NCBI RefSeq assembly: GCF_001632365.1
Contig: NW_024468517.1
Location: forward strand, 601,247-665,246
Length of the DNA: 64,000 bases
Direction: 5' to 3'
Source of the DNA: Laetiporus sulphureus 93-53
Taxonomy: Eukaryota > Basidiomycota > Agaricomycetes > Polyporales > Laetiporaceae
Positions 45,641 through 58,346 of this stretch are shown here, one piece after another (position 1 is the stretch's first letter; each line of letters opens with the position of its first letter). A model generated the notes under the pieces. That model was not told the origin of the DNA, made no database searches, and worked only from the letters and a program-made list of their open reading frames with translations. The position numbers were made by a program, and so were the translations under genes.

Positions 45641-46783
45641 ATGCCTTCCATGCGCCTCGACAAGCTGTTTGACCTGCAGGGCCGCATCGCTCTCGTCACG
45701 GGAGGTGGCACGGGGATCGGTTGGATGATCGCGGAGGGCCTTGCCGCGAATGGCGCAAAGGTTTATATCACCGGCAGGCGTAAGGAGGTGCTCGAGAAGG
45801 CCGCTGCCTCCTTCAACCAGAGTAATCAAGGAAATGGATCTATAGTACCGTAAGTGATGTCAGTAGATGACGGGAGCATGCTATAGACTAAGTGGCGCCG
45901 AATAGCATGGTCATGGATGTTACAGATCGCAAGAGCATTTCAGCTGGCCAAGAGGTCATCGCATCCAAAGAAGGAAGACTGCATATTATGGTCAACAAGT
46001 GAGACGTTGCGTCAAGAATACACGCACGCTTAGCTTGACATTAATGCACGCAACACAGCGCAGGACAGACAGGGCCCGTATCGAAGTTTCTAGAGGATCC
46101 CAATGCGCCTGAGCAGAAAGATCCTGAGACACTCGGACGAGCCATGTTCAACAACGAGTCGTTTGAGGAATGGACAGGAATATACAGCATCAATGCGTTC
46201 TCTATATACTTTGTGACCACCGCATTCCTCGGATTGTTGGCGAAAGGGAGCGCAGACATCCCTGGGTACACATCGTCCGTCATTAACATTACAAGCATCA
46301 GCGGAATTATCAAGCTCTCTCAAAATCACGTCGGTGTCAAAATGTCTATCCTCTATGCTCCCTGGATGTCAGACGCTCACGACCGTGACTCCACATTCAG
46401 TTCGGGTACAATAGTTCAAAGGCAGCAGCTTCACACCTGACAAAGATGCTCGCAACCGAGTTGGCATTGAAGAAGATTCCCGTGCGCGTCTGTAGCATCG
46501 CACCTGGTGTCTACGAGTCGGGCATGACATACGACAAGATCACAGAAGACAAAGTAGACATCGTCGGTAAAGGACTGATTCCTGTACCGGAGAGGAGGCC
46601 GGGGTCGTAAGTGCCTTCGGTAATTCCACGTATAACAGTGATTGACGGAACACTCTGCTATCCAGAGCGCAGGAGATAGCGGGCACAGTCATTTATCTGG
46701 CCTCTCCTGCTGGCTGCTACACGAACGGCCAGGAAATCGCTGTAGATGGTGGATATACCGCTGTGAACCCATCCGTCCGGTGA
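45641..46783 (+). CDS. Short-chain dehydrogenase/reductase (SDR)
   Basis: Predicted 298-aa classical SDR. Five exons: 45641-45849, 45906-45998, 46059-46329, 46401-46606 and 46666-46783. The cofactor motif TGxxxGIG is seen in LVTGGGTGIGWMIAEGLA (about residues 19-36). The Arg pair in YITGRRKEV suggests NADP preference. The NNAG motif (MVNNAGQTGP) is created by the second splice junction. Catalytic Ser is in INITSISGI, and Tyr/Lys are in YNSSK of FGYNSSKAAASHL, created by the third junction. SIAPGVYESGM and the C-terminal NGQEIAVDGGYTAV are also typical. The third intron has a weak gtcggt donor. It is convergent with the F-box gene and divergent from the flavoprotein. Confidence 0.9.
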
Positions 46784-47011
46784 TGAACGGCGGACTGCTT
46801 GTCAAACTAGGTCTTTTCCGGGATCTCCTGTCAATGTGAAGACCTTGTGTATCGCGATAAATGAATCTGTACAGTAGGCATTAACAGGACTATGTTGTAT
46901 CGTAAAAGTGTACATCAGTGATAGCTTGTACAGGTGGTCGTGAACGTCATGAGAGTTTTTTTGAACGTGTCGTCTGTAGGTTCATGGTGGGTAGTGCTAC
47001 AATGTGTACTA

Positions 47012-48538
47012 TCACGTCTGACCATAAGTCCACAACTTGATGGTGACTCCATAAGGCCTCAGCCTCCGCAGAGCCGCAAAGTCTACGCCATCGCACTCCC
47101 GTATGTACAGTGCAATCGCTCCTACTCCAGAGCGAGATTGAACAACTCGAATGAGATCGTCAGCCAAAAGGCTATCGCACCGTACGAGCTCCAAGAGCTT
47201 CAAATAGACAGTCGTTCCACCGTTGATACGTCTTCTGGAGACCGTCTCTGCCAATCCCGAGAGAAAGGGTTCGGTCACGCGTGGTCCGTGCAAACATAGA
47301 TGCTCCAGACGTGGCAGGCCGAGAAGCAAGGGAAAGACGAAGTGTGTATCCAACCAGCCGTGTTCGAGATAGAGGTAGTCGACCGAGGGCATCGGCGGGA
47401 GGTCTCGTAGGACATAGTGGAGGCGAGGGAAGATGGTCGGCCTGCGGAACGGGTAGCGGGACCGCAAGCGCAGGATACGAACAGCCGGTAGAGATAACCG
47501 GGAGAGGACCAGCCACAAAGCGCATGGGATGTCGGGTCCTTCGACACTGATGGTAAGGGTATGCAATTGTGCCAGGCTGACCGATCGTGGTGCCGGGGTG
47601 GGATAGCGTGCGATGCTGTCTCCACGCCACGGAAATGCAATCCGGAGCTCCTGGAGATGGCAAGAAACCTGAAGCATGTTGAGCACCTCGGCGGCAGCCT
47701 CGAGGCTGCGCGTGAAGCCGTGGTGGGTGTAGTCGAGAAAGACGAGATTCTCGAAGAGCGACGGAAGCCATGCGAGGCGGATACCACAAAGCGTCGCTCG
47801 GCGCAATCTAGGTGCGACACCGTTGAATAAGACGAATTCTGTCGAGTCGTCATTGCCTCGATATACGAGGGTGAGTTCTTGCAGGAATGGAGCCTGGGCT
47901 TCAGGCGTATCTCTGCAGGCAGACAAAGCTGCATTCCACAGGTGGGGCGCATAAGTGTCGAACCTAACCTCAAACGAACGCCACCGGTGTATTAGAGGGT
48001 CCACTAATTGCATGTAGTACTGCACCACGCGAGCATCGTGCGAAGGTACGCGATTAAACCCATTCGAGGGCAGTGGAGGAGGGAGAAGCTCGATATCCAG
48101 CGTGCATGTCTTTGAGCGATGAATACGTCGTGCCCATAGGTGCAAGCGGTGGTCCAGGGTGATACGCCTCCAAAGCGCAGGTGTATGTAGCGCTAGACAA
48201 CGCCATGCTCTGCATACGTGCGATAAAACCATGGGTAGCATGACGTCGTCTTCAGCGCCCAAAACGAAAATGTGGGCAACGAGTTCATTCGGCAATCGGC
48301 GTATGGGATGAGATCTGGAAAGAGCTTGATCCCAATGCGTATGCGTCTCCCGCGATCGGCTACGCTTCTCTGAGTTAAATGTATCTTCATTAACGCGAGC
48401 ATTTTGACTGTCCTCACGGCAACTTACCGTCACGCGAAGTTCGTCTGCGGCTGGTATTCACAGCGTGAGCGCAACGATATGTGATAATCAGATAGGAGTA
48501 CTCACCGGAAGGTGTAGAGTGACTTGAGAACATCCATT
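47012..48538 (-). CDS. F-box protein with possible leucine-rich repeats
   Basis: Predicted 470-aa substrate adaptor of an SCF ubiquitin ligase. The main exon is 48369-47012. Two short upstream exons (48538-48507 and 48450-48428) with strong gtgagt and gtaagt donors join it in phase and supply the start MDVLKSLYTF. The F-box is at about residues 37-83: IRRLPNELVAHIFVLGAED, then LSHVCRAWRCLALHTPALW. The remainder has spaced Leu-rich segments such as LAQLHTLTISVEGPDIP and LRDLPPMPSVDYLYLEHGWL, resembling the irregular LRRs of the large agaricomycete F-box families. A shorter form starting in the main exon at 48433 is possible. The target is unknown. Confidence 0.85.
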
Positions 48539-49612
48539 AATGACCTACTGAACTCGTTTCGTCGGTATCTCTTCCAGGTGAAGACCATGGTGGTCGTTCG
48601 TGGGCAAGATACGAGTGCACAGCATAGACATACAGGGAGCTCTTGAGGGGCACATCTGCACTGCTAGGGGTGAAACTGAGCAAAAAAGAGCCTGCTCTAT
48701 GGCATCGGCTGAATACGCGGGCTGAAGAATATCATTCAGGAGGTGGCAGACGATCAGCCGGGATTATCGCTACGTCCGGGTCCATAAAGATGAAGACAAA
48801 AACGGACACCCGAGACCGCACAGCTGCAGGCAAAGAACCTGAGACGTGACACCGCATGAGCAAGGAAGCGCAGACTAACCGAGCATTTTGCCTCTCCCAC
48901 TCTGAGCTGGCCTGATTTGGATGAGTGAGGTTGACGTGACCCGACCGTAAGCACACCCACACGACCTTGGCGGCGTGTAGATTGGTTTCATATGCGCAGC
49001 CTCCTGTACAATACCTCATATCCGCAGCTGAGCTATATCATGCGTATTGTTGGTAAGAGCAAGCTGTACGTCTCGGGGTCAGACGACCAACACCGCTCTC
49101 AATAAGGCAGGTGCTCTTGTTCTCTTGCACTCGACAGCTGTAATCCTTCACAAATTCCCTTGAAATCTTACGTCTCGCGTTCGAGACAGCGCATCAGCAC
49201 ATGCCTATCGATTCTATCCGGAATGAGCGAGAACGCAATCGGTCCCGAGTAATTCAGCATGTCTTTGAGCGCTCAGAAGGACTCCACAACTTCACACATG
49301 ATAAATTGATTGCGTCCGATAGCATTAGAGAATTGCTTGAATTCGGATTCCAATCGATCGATGTTCAAGCTGAGGACTGCGCATTCGCCACAGAGCTTGA
49401 GTAGCGTCAATGACATCGGCACGATCGTCCAGAGGTGCACATACCACAACATCGTCACTGGCAGGATCCACAGACAGCAGACGCATAACTCTTTTCCGCA
49501 TCCGACAGCAGGGGCACCATGACATTGTGAGATTATCTTATATATCGGAACGCATCTACGGGCATCAGGCATTCTTCATTTAGTCATCGCGTGCTGCATA
49601 GAACGTTCATGA
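48539..49612. other. Intergenic region, nothing recognised
   Basis: About 1.07 kb between the F-box gene start and the end of the dihydrofolate synthetase gene. Only short unrelated frames are seen. Confidence 0.45.
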
Positions 49613-50986
49613 TCAACGTACAAGTCTGTAGAATTCCGCCACCAGATAGAGGCTGCCTGCAACGACTATCAGCCCATCTGCCCCAGTATTTGCATGTCTA
49701 TCCAATGCCCACAGCATTGCAGTGCGAAACTGGTCGAAAGGAGCAGCCTCTGCATTGGAGGCCCATACTTCTGTGTCAGGAGCTTGTGCAAAAACAGTCG
49801 TACGCATAACTTCAATAGGCTCGGCCCGAACCCATGGCATCCCCGCCGGTTGAGAGAATGTCACCAAAGCGACGCCGATCTTGATATCACGGGACAAGGC
49901 GAGTAACGGAGCGAGTGTTTGCGCAGGAGTCTTCGGAGGAGAGTGTGATAGCGCAAGGATGTACGTGACTATGCGAGGGCGCAACTGCGCGATGTACGCG
50001 GCGAGAGTACGTGCAGAGGCTGGATTGTGAGCGCCGTCGACCAGCACGTACTGTTGTCGTCCCGGAAGCTTGTGGAATGACAGTCTGCCAGGCCATGTCG
50101 TCTCTTTGATTCCACGCGTCACGCTGTCTGGAGCTATGTGTGCGCGCCAAGGTACATGCGAGTGTGTACAAATGGCAGAGATGACACCAAGCGCTGTCCC
50201 GAGGTTGGCGAGCTGATGCTCACCGTACAAGGGAAGGAGAGCATGAAGAGTCTCGGGAAAACACGCGATCGCTGCCTCAACTGGCTGAGGAGGAGGAGGC
50301 AATGGCGCTGAAGGGAGAGGACCATCGGGTACTTCATCCCAATCACGCAGAGTCACTGTAGGCGCAAGCAATACATCGCCTCCAGCCTGACCGACGACTT
50401 CGCGAACAACGGACTCCACTTCAGCATGCGCCTGCTGTCCAAGAACGAATGGCCGCCCTTTCCGCGCAATCGCCGCCTTTTCCCGCGCGATCGCGCCGAT
50501 GGTCTCTCCCAGGAACGACTGATGGTCCAGGTCCACTTCTGTCATAGCTGATACGAGTACCGTTTCATCCGGAATGACGTTCGTCGCGTCCAGCCGTCCG
50601 CCCATGCCCACTTCTGCCACAACTATGTCGGCCCTGACAGTCTCGAAGATGTGAAGCGCAGTGCATGTGAGGAGCTCGAAGCTACTTGCTCCAATGCTGT
50701 GATTCGCATCTGTCTCCTCTACGCGCGATCGGGCAGCGTTGTACATTTCAGGAGAGACTGGCGAGTTGTTCAGCGTGATACAGTCGTGCACCGTAACCAG
50801 GTGTGGGCTGTTGAAGCGGCCGACCAGAAACGTGGGAGAAGGTGCGGAAGCACGGAGAATCGATGAGACCAAGGCGGATACGCTGCCTTTGCCATTGGTA
50901 CCCGTTATGTGACACGTAGGGCGGGTGTAAGGAGGCAGCAGAGCCTGTAGTTTGCGGACACGATCGAGCGAGAGGTCAATTGACAT
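49613..50986 (-). CDS. FOL3: Dihydrofolate synthetase (FolC/Fol3 family)
   Basis: Joins glutamate to dihydropteroate to make dihydrofolate, in the folate pathway that feeds thymidylate synthase. Single exon of 457 aa; yeast Fol3 is about 430. The start MSIDLSLDRVRKLQALL matches the family, although the frame is open back to 51181. The ATP P-loop HITGTNGKGSVSALVSSIL is at about residues 29-47. NSPHLVTVHDCITLN follows, then VVAEVGMGGRLDATNV, TEVDLDHQSFLGETIGAIAR with the catalytic lysine region (EKAAIARKGRP), and the C-terminal domain with VLVDGAHNPASA. It could be a folylpolyglutamate synthase, but the short N-terminus and the Fol3-like start favour dihydrofolate synthetase. It is divergent from the Kre6-like gene, 382 bp away. 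Confidence 0.88.
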   Translation of the reverse strand: MSIDLSLDRVRKLQALLPPYTRPTCHITGTNGKGSVSALVSSILRASAPSPTFLVGRFNSPHLVTVHDCITLNNSPVSPEMYNAARSRVEETDANHSIGASSFELLTCTALHIFETVRADIVVAEVGMGGRLDATNVIPDETVLVSAMTEVDLDHQSFLGETIGAIAREKAAIARKGRPFVLGQQAHAEVESVVREVVGQAGGDVLLAPTVTLRDWDEVPDGPLPSAPLPPPPQPVEAAIACFPETLHALLPLYGEHQLANLGTALGVISAICTHSHVPWRAHIAPDSVTRGIKETTWPGRLSFHKLPGRQQYVLVDGAHNPASARTLAAYIAQLRPRIVTYILALSHSPPKTPAQTLAPLLALSRDIKIGVALVTFSQPAGMPWVRAEPIEVMRTTVFAQAPDTEVWASNAEAAPFDQFRTAMLWALDRHANTGADGLIVVAGSLYLVAEFYRLVR

Positions 50987-51368
50987 GCTGCGAGTCGCGT
51001 GCCTGAGACTGGAGGAGGTTGACACTCTTCTAGCTGGGTGAGAACAAAATTTCGACCATGTCTGCGTGGGATTCAGCAAAGATAGCTTAGCAAGGATTTT
51101 ACTGTAATAGATACAGAGAGGACACTGACCATCGGTAGAACATTGCCGTTGTCTGATCGTCGTGCGCGAGTCAGCGCGCACGACGAGGACGAGAGTCCAG
51201 AGCAGGATCTTCCCTCGAGTGACGAGTCGGAGATCAGACTATTTCTTTTGTCAGATGAAGTAAGTCTATCGGAGTTGCATTCAGCCTCAAGCCAGAGCTT
51301 GTCGGAGCGCGAAAGAAGCTTTTCCGTTCTAATTATGGGCGGCAGTTACCGTGCTTTCCACCATCACG
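50987..51368. promoter_or_regulatory. Divergent promoter of FOL3 and the Kre6-like gene
   Basis: A 382-bp gap between start codons. Both directions hold open frames (for example 51143 onward on the plus strand), but these lack family similarity and lie upstream of the better starts. Confidence 0.4.
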
Positions 51369-53613
51369 ATGGCTGCTCCTCAGCGTAGAGTCCAGCCTCC
51401 GGTCCAGCAGTACTACGCCGTCCCTCAGAGCCCCCAAAACGCCCTTCGTTCTCAATACTCGCTTCCACCGCAGCCAATGCCCCAGCCCACACCCCAACCA
51501 CAGGCGTCAAGCAGCTACGACTCTCGGACGAATCCGAATAACAATGATACGACTTACGGCGTCGCAACTGGCGCAATTGGTGGAGGATATGGTCCATATT
51601 CTGTGAGTATAGCTAGGTTTGGGGGATCGCTGCATCTACTGAGCTCTACCGCCGCACACAACACAGTTCAATCCCGCCGTGGCCAATAGCAATGGCCGGT
51701 ACGGCTCTTCTCGCTTTAGCGCCGCCGTCTCGGAGACGTCAGTGGGCACTGGTGGCGATCTAACGGTGAATACAACGACACCAATCATCGGGTCGTCGAC
51801 CGTTCAGACGTATCCGTATATGTGGGACACCAAGGACCCCGACCTCGATGACGCGTTGCACAACCCAGATCCCATCCGTGACGCGGCGATGGAGCGTAGT
51901 TGTACGGTTTTCTCTGCGCGTGGCTGGTTGAATATGTCAGCACTAGTCATTCTGGTGCTGGCGCTCCTTACCCTCTTCGCGGGATACCCCATAATCGCCT
52001 ATTACGCTTATCCGACTTTGAAGTCATCAGGGTATAACCTTGGTGGAATCAACGGCTCCGGACAAGTGCCAAAACTCAATATACCTACGTTGATTGACAA
52101 AGACACTCCGTCAACAGCCAAATCATGGACATCGCCAGAAGGGACAAAATACTCCTTAGTATTTAGCGACGAGTTCGAGACCGACGGGCGTACTTTCTGG
52201 TCGGGAGATGACCCGTTTTGGGAGGCAGTGGATTTCAACTATTGGCCAACCGGTGATTTAGAATGGTATACGCCAACGGTGAGCATAGTTAAAAATAACT
52301 GGTATGCGCGATACTGAACACGCCGCAGCAAGTGACAACGGAAGGCGGAAAACTGGTACTCACGATGGAAGAAGTAGAAAATCACAATCTTAACTTCCGA
52401 AGCGCTATGCTTCAATCATGGAACAAGTTCTGTTTCACGACCGGATATATCGAGGTGTCTGTCAGTGTGCCTGGGTCCCCTATGGCACCTGGGTTCTGGC
52501 CAGCTATTTGGACGATGGGCAATCTGGTATGTCAGCACGTGCTTTAACGTTCACTTCTGCTCACGTTTCGTTCAGGGCCGCGCTGGATATGGAGCGACAA
52601 CTCAAGGAACATGGCCCTTCTCGTACGACAGCTGCGATGTTGGAACATTCCCGAATCAGACGTACTCGAACAACACGCCGACTGCGGCGGAGGGCCTGAG
52701 TTTCCAGCCGGGGCAGAAGCTGTCGGCTTGCACCTGCGAAGGTGGCGACCATCCAGGGCCGTCAGTCAATGTCGGACGGGGCGTTCCGGAAATCGATGTC
52801 TTTGAGGCTCAGGTTGACGTCAGTGTATGGCGAGGACAAGTGTCGCAGAGTATGCAAATCGCACCGTACAACTACGACTATGAATTTGACAACTCAAGCT
52901 CTGTCACCACCATATACGACAGCGATATCACTTCCCTGAATAGCTACAAGGGTGGCCAATACCAGCAGGCGGTCTCGGCAGTCACGTACATCAATAGCTC
53001 TGTCTACAACAACAGCGAGTATTCAATCTACGGCTACGAATGGTACTCGAATCCAAAGGCCCGCTCTGATGGATTCATCAAATGGTACAGTAGCGGAGAG
53101 GAGTCGTGGCAGGTCACCGCTGGCTCGATTGCGGCGGATGAGACCGTGGAGATTAGCGATCGGTTGATCCCAGAAGAGCCCATGGTATGCCATATTTCTT
53201 CAACACATGCTCCTGTGTCTGAAGACTTCCATCGTTATAGTATATCGTCATGAATTTTGGCATGTCTCGTAAGTCCGCGGCCCGTTGTAACCATATCCTG
53301 TTTTCTGACGGTGTTTTCAGCTGGCTTCCAAGCGCAAGACTGGATGCACTTGGAGTTCCCTGCAAAGATGTACATTGACTATATTCGTGTATATCAGCAA
53401 GACGGTGTGACGGATGGCACGACGTGCAATCCACCAAGCTATCCGACAACGGATTATATCAATGAGTGAGGCATTTCGTGTCCTTCGTGCGGACATAACT
53501 GATCGCGTAATCATTCTTTTAGCCATCTGAACGCGTATTCAGATGCGAACCTCACGACATGGGCACAGGCTGGATATGATTTCCCGGCCAATTCGCTGTA
53601 CAATGGGTGCTGA
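51369..53613 (+). CDS. Beta-glucan synthesis-associated protein (Kre6/Skn1, GH16 fold)
   Basis: Predicted 638-aa type II membrane protein needed for beta-1,6-glucan formation in the secretory pathway. Seven exons: 51369-51602, 51667-52278, 52329-52526, 52576-53184, 53241-53268, 53321-53465 and 53523-53613. The cytosolic N-terminus is Pro/Gln-rich. The transmembrane helix is WLNMSALVILVLALLTLFAG (about residues 155-174). The luminal SKN1-type GH16 domain shows LVFSDEFETDGRTFW, PNYWPTGDLEWY-like FNYWPTGDLEWYTP, MLQSWNKFCFTTGYIEVSV, and the glycosidase motif GVPEIDVFEAQV. EPMYIVMNFGMS is created by the 28-nt exon. The C-terminus carries FPAKMYIDYIRVYQQ and a Cys-containing tail. Length fits the family. 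Confidence 0.92.
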
Positions 53614-54388
53614 TGTGAATGACGACCGGTCTCGTCTACTTCCAGTCATCTTGAGCCAAATTCTACCCTGTTGTGACTGTAATGTTGTGCATCGTGCATG
53701 CGCTCAGCTTCATTTGTGACGATTACGCACATCTATACCGTGGACATTTATTCTACCACCTACTACCCACTATTGTCTCCCTACTCGACCCCTCATGGGG
53801 CATGGACACACGGACTGATACAAGTCCTTGCACGGTACATGCTTGCTTCGTCGATACTGCAGTCTCGTTAGCTATCCTTCTTCGGCTGTCGTTGTGGTGG
53901 GTGGGCCCGACCGCCTAGTAGCCTATGTAGTGTATATGCATAGCTATTAGACACTTTGTCCTGCTGCTTTCTCGTATAGACTTATTGCCAAAGCTAAAGG
54001 GTTGTCGAGCGGCCTCGAAGACCTGCCAAATATGGCAGACTCTTCACCGGCGCTAAGTGGCGGCAGATTGTGGCGGTCGCACTCAGGGTGGCTCGCAGCC
54101 TCCATGCTACTCCCGCCCTCTCACTCTTGTCTCGTTGACACTCTAAGGAGCATAGGATGACTGGTATACGACGCGATGAGCGGGACCAACTCAAGGTCAT
54201 TAACGGACTAGGAATCAGCTCACGAGACGGGCCAGGCTCAGCCACACAAACTCGGACGTGCGCATATCTTCTCCTCGAGCTAGGATCCATCTTCACGCCA
54301 GAGTTATCATCTTCGCAATAGGCAATGGCCAAACACGGCTCCAGTGCCAGTCAAAGTACCGGTCCAAAATCCTTATGGCGCCGGACGG
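53614..54388. other. Intergenic region
   Basis: Holds the 3' flank of the Kre6-like gene and the upstream region of the SUMO protease gene. No additional gene is seen. An ATG at 54325 opens a 33-codon frame out of phase with the protease. Confidence 0.4.
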
Positions 54389-57300
54389 ATGAGGGACAAC
54401 TTGCAGAGCTCGAACCGAAGAAATAATCGCACTGCTAGTACAACTATCCTGGGCCCGCTATCGCGTAGCATCCGGGATTCTCCCTCATCAGGTCATCCTA
54501 ATAAACGCCCGAGGCTTTCTGAAGACTCAGAGTTCGTCTTCACCTCTAGAGAATTCTCAACAGGTAAGCGGTTCGTAGTCTATGTCTTCAATGGAAAGTA
54601 CTGATGAACGATGTCCCAATTTCGCACCAATTGTGTCACTAAGAGAAACGTATGCACTCCGCTGCTCACGGCATGAAGCCCTTACCATCGATAACGGGAC
54701 AGTTCCGAATTCCTTCCAGTAAGTGTAATTCAAGCACGGGATCTGTAGGTCGTAAGGAAATCCTACACGAGGCTTGATGGGTACTACAATCCCGATTAAT
54801 GTTGCTGACAATTCTTAACGCAGAACCGTCTACGACATCCACCCCAGCAGCCAGTAGGATACGCGGTGCGACTGCTAGTAGCTCAGAACCTATCGTCATA
54901 GTGGATGACGATGCCGATATTCAAGCTCCCAAGCAATCTCCCATGAAACAATCAGAAAGATGCTTCTCTCGTACTCCCAGTCCTGATCCGATCGACTCTT
55001 TTCCAATCCGGGAGCCTTCTCGCTTGCAGAGACGGAATTCCCCACCTCACGCATTTGAGGCCGGCCCTTCTAATCCAGAATCTCATCGATTAGCTGACGA
55101 TGGAGAGTCGACAAAGCGTTTGCGGGAACGTCTGTTCGCGGCGCCATCGGCTGATATCATTGATGTTGATGCTCCTGGTGTTCCCGAAGACGACGAGCTT
55201 GATTCAATCCGCTCTTTCTCGGAACACACTCCCCCCAAGGCATCTCATCCAATAGTGGTACCAGATACGAAGTCCTTGCCACCGCATCGTGTCGTCAAGG
55301 AACGTGTAGCGGCGTTCGAGCAGAAAACTCGTGTTAAGACTCCGTACATCGATCTAAACGCTCAGAACAGCAAAGGTCCGACAAGGAAGAGTGCCATGAA
55401 GCCCAAGGGCGGAAAGGTACGTACGATCGCCCTGCTTGCAGACAATCTCTACATTGGTCTCGGACAGTCAGGGACTGTCACACAAAGCAGTATGCTGGAC
55501 CATATGACCATGCTTCCGTCAGGCTTCGTACACTCGAGTTCTACAAAGTCTCCGAAAAGGACTGTCAAGACAGCTGAGCGATTGCGCGATGAATTTGTCG
55601 TACTTCCTCTCGAGGCGTGGACATTGGGACGCACTCTCATACAAGACTGGGACGAAGACGTTCATTATCCAAGGTACTGGTTGGTCTACACTGAGCGCCC
55701 AAATCCGGTACTTCGAATCACAGACACTCAGAATTCGTCAACCCCACTCAATGGTGCTGTCATGGAAGAGATCAAGGTGGGAAATGGCGTTGAAAAGCTA
55801 TGTGTATGTCCTCGCCTTGACTGTAGTTATGACAATTGCCGATCACTGTGACCGGCAGTATACGATGACGCCTTGCGATATTCACAATACTGTTGTATTG
55901 CAATTTAAGTCGCGCCGTCACCAGACCACGAATACCGAGGCTCGATACGTTCCAGGTATGTCAGATAGAATGATATACCGGCCGGCCTCCCACTATGATT
56001 ACAGGTTCTGCTGGAGCGGATGGTAGCATCATGTTCAAGTTTTTGACGAAGCACGCAAACTGGGAAAATGGCACGCCATATGCGCACCTCGTGAAAGTCA
56101 TGGAAAAGATGTCTACTGGCTGCGAAGTACGAATGGTAGAGTATGATTACGAGTTCCCCTCACCTCTGTCGGAGTCTGGCACTGAGTGGATGTATGCAGT
56201 GCCCACGGTTCAAAACGGGTCTGGGAAGCACAAATGAATGCCGTAGAATTTCCAGATGGCTTAACGGATAAGCTGCAGCATGTTGACATTCAAGAGCAAT
56301 CCGGAGCGAATGTTGGACCTACCGAGTACGTTCTCTCATAACATGCCTCATAGCTTCCTGACTGAGTGAGTATTAGCAGCAGCATTCCTGTAGCCAAGGA
56401 GAGCGAAGGCCCCGTAACACGACGGTCAACTCGTACGGCTGCTTCTGAGAGTTCGTCGCCAGCACCTGACGAACTGTGAGCCCTGGTCGTAGCCAGGCTC
56501 GTCACTTGCTGAACCATCTCTTAGAATCCTAGTATACCCTCCCTCAGGTGTAGGCGCCATCAACATCAACAAAAGTGACCTCAAACGGCTTGATCCCGAT
56601 GGGTATCTAAACGACACGTTAATCGAGTTCGGCTTGAAGTGAGTGCTTTCTGTTGTTCGCATCCGCGCCTTGCTGAATTCATGTAGACTATGGCTGGCGG
56701 ACCTGACCAAGAGCAATCCTGATCTCGCCGAGCAAATCCATGTCTTCAATTCATTCTTCTACAAGAAGCTGAATGTCAAAGAGTAGGTATAATTAGTGCT
56801 GTTCTGCTGGTGTGCTAATGTGCGTGCGGTAGTAAGGACGAGGGATACCAGAGCGTGCGGAAGTGGACATCGAAGTTTGATATCTTCAAGAAGAAATTTA
56901 TCATTGTACCGATCAATGAGCGGTTAGTTCCAGGACAGCGCACTCTCTAGATTGGTCTTAACGAACATCACTCTAGATTTCACTGGTATCTAGCGATCAT
57001 ATACCATCCAGAACACGTTCTCCTTCCTCCACTGAATCCCACGGTAATTTTGAAGCCCATGACGCGTAAGCGCAAGCGTCAAGAGGAGCCTGAAGAGTTG
57101 ATGCCGACGGAGACCGCCGCCGTAGTTGGTAGCAAGTTTCAATCGCCTGATCACGAGATCATACCGGATTCCTGCCCTCCTTCTCGAGGCGGCAGCCCGG
57201 TGGCAGATAGCGAAGGCGAGCGGGAGGTTGAGTCTCTCCTTGAGCGCACCCGATCTTGTTCCCTTGAAGACCAGCCAATGGCTGATGAAGAAGACGTTGC

Positions 57301-58346
57301 TGGTGCTGCCGCGGCGTCAATGGGCGAAATGATTGATTTGGAATTGCAATATCCTGCATCACCTCAAGAATGTCTCCAGCAAATAGAAGTAGACTCGGAT
57401 ACACCGCATCCGGAAGAAGCGAATCAGCCAACCAGTTTTGAGAGTGCTGACGGCGCACAAATCAAACAACGAGAGCATGTGGTCGATGCAAATGCCGATA
57501 TCATGGCAAGTGTTGGCCCTGCTACATTCTATGGCAATTCCTCTGCGTCTTCCTCTGCACGTAAAGGGGTTAGGACTCCAACACCAACTCAGTTCATTGT
57601 GGACGACGATAATGCTAATGCGCCGGAAGACGAAGTTATGTCGAGGACATCCGATGAAAGTTCTCAACAGTGAGTAGGCGGTCACTACTTGCACCTATCA
57701 TAATTGCTGACCGAGATGACGCTACGCAGCACATATATCTTCACCTTCGATTCCCTCGGCACGAGGCATCCGCAGGCTATCAAGACCCTCACGCAGTATT
57801 TGCAGATGGAGGCGAGGGACAAGAAGGGAATCGAGGTTACGCGCGAGGTGATGGGTCGGAATGCTCTGGTAAGTATCGTTGCAAAGCCTCTAGACGCTGC
57901 CTTAACAGTTCTGCTCCTAGGTTCCTATGCAACCAAATTACTGGGACTGCGGTATCTACGTGCTACACTTTGTCCGCATGTTCCTCAGCGATCCGGATGC
58001 ATACTTTCAACTCATCACGGTAGGGCCAACCACTATTGTCCAGTCGACTCAGCAGCTCATGAATGTCATCGCGTAGGCTTTCACCAAGCAGAAGGACTAC
58101 TCTGCGGAAGAGCGGGCGGAACATTGGAAGGCCAGCCATGTCAATGTCAAGAGGATCCGGGAGGAGCTCAAGGAACGTATCGCGGAGCTGTCGGAAACAT
58201 GGAAGAGTGATCGAGCGCTGCGGGAGGAGCAGCGGAAGAGGGAGGCAGAGGCATCTGCTGCGTCTCTGTCGGACGAGGACGAGGTGATCATAGAAGACGT
58301 CACACATCGGAAGGCTAAGTCTCATGGCAAGGGTCGAGCCTCATAG
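54389..58346 (+). CDS. Ulp2-like SUMO-specific protease (C48 family)
   Basis: Cysteine protease of the Ulp2/SENP6-7 branch, which trims SUMO chains in the nucleus. About ten or more exons; the catalytic region is clear but the 5' end is tentative (first intron about 260 nt, 54564-54823, and in-frame Met at 54389). The N-terminal region is long, disordered and basic/acidic. A PH-like block YWLVYTERPNPVLRI follows. The protease domain starts LNDTLIEFGLK (56610 on), then QIHVFNSFFYKKL and RKWTSKFDIFKKKFIIVPI. Catalytic His is in FHWYLAIIYHPEH, Asp in FTFDSLGTRHP, and Cys in NYWDCGIYVLHF (codon 57948-57950). A 200-residue acidic insert separates His and Asp, a Ulp2-branch hallmark. Candidate SUMO-interacting motifs: IVIVDDDAD, FIVDDDN and VIIEDVT. 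It lies tail-to-tail with AOS1. Confidence 0.88.
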
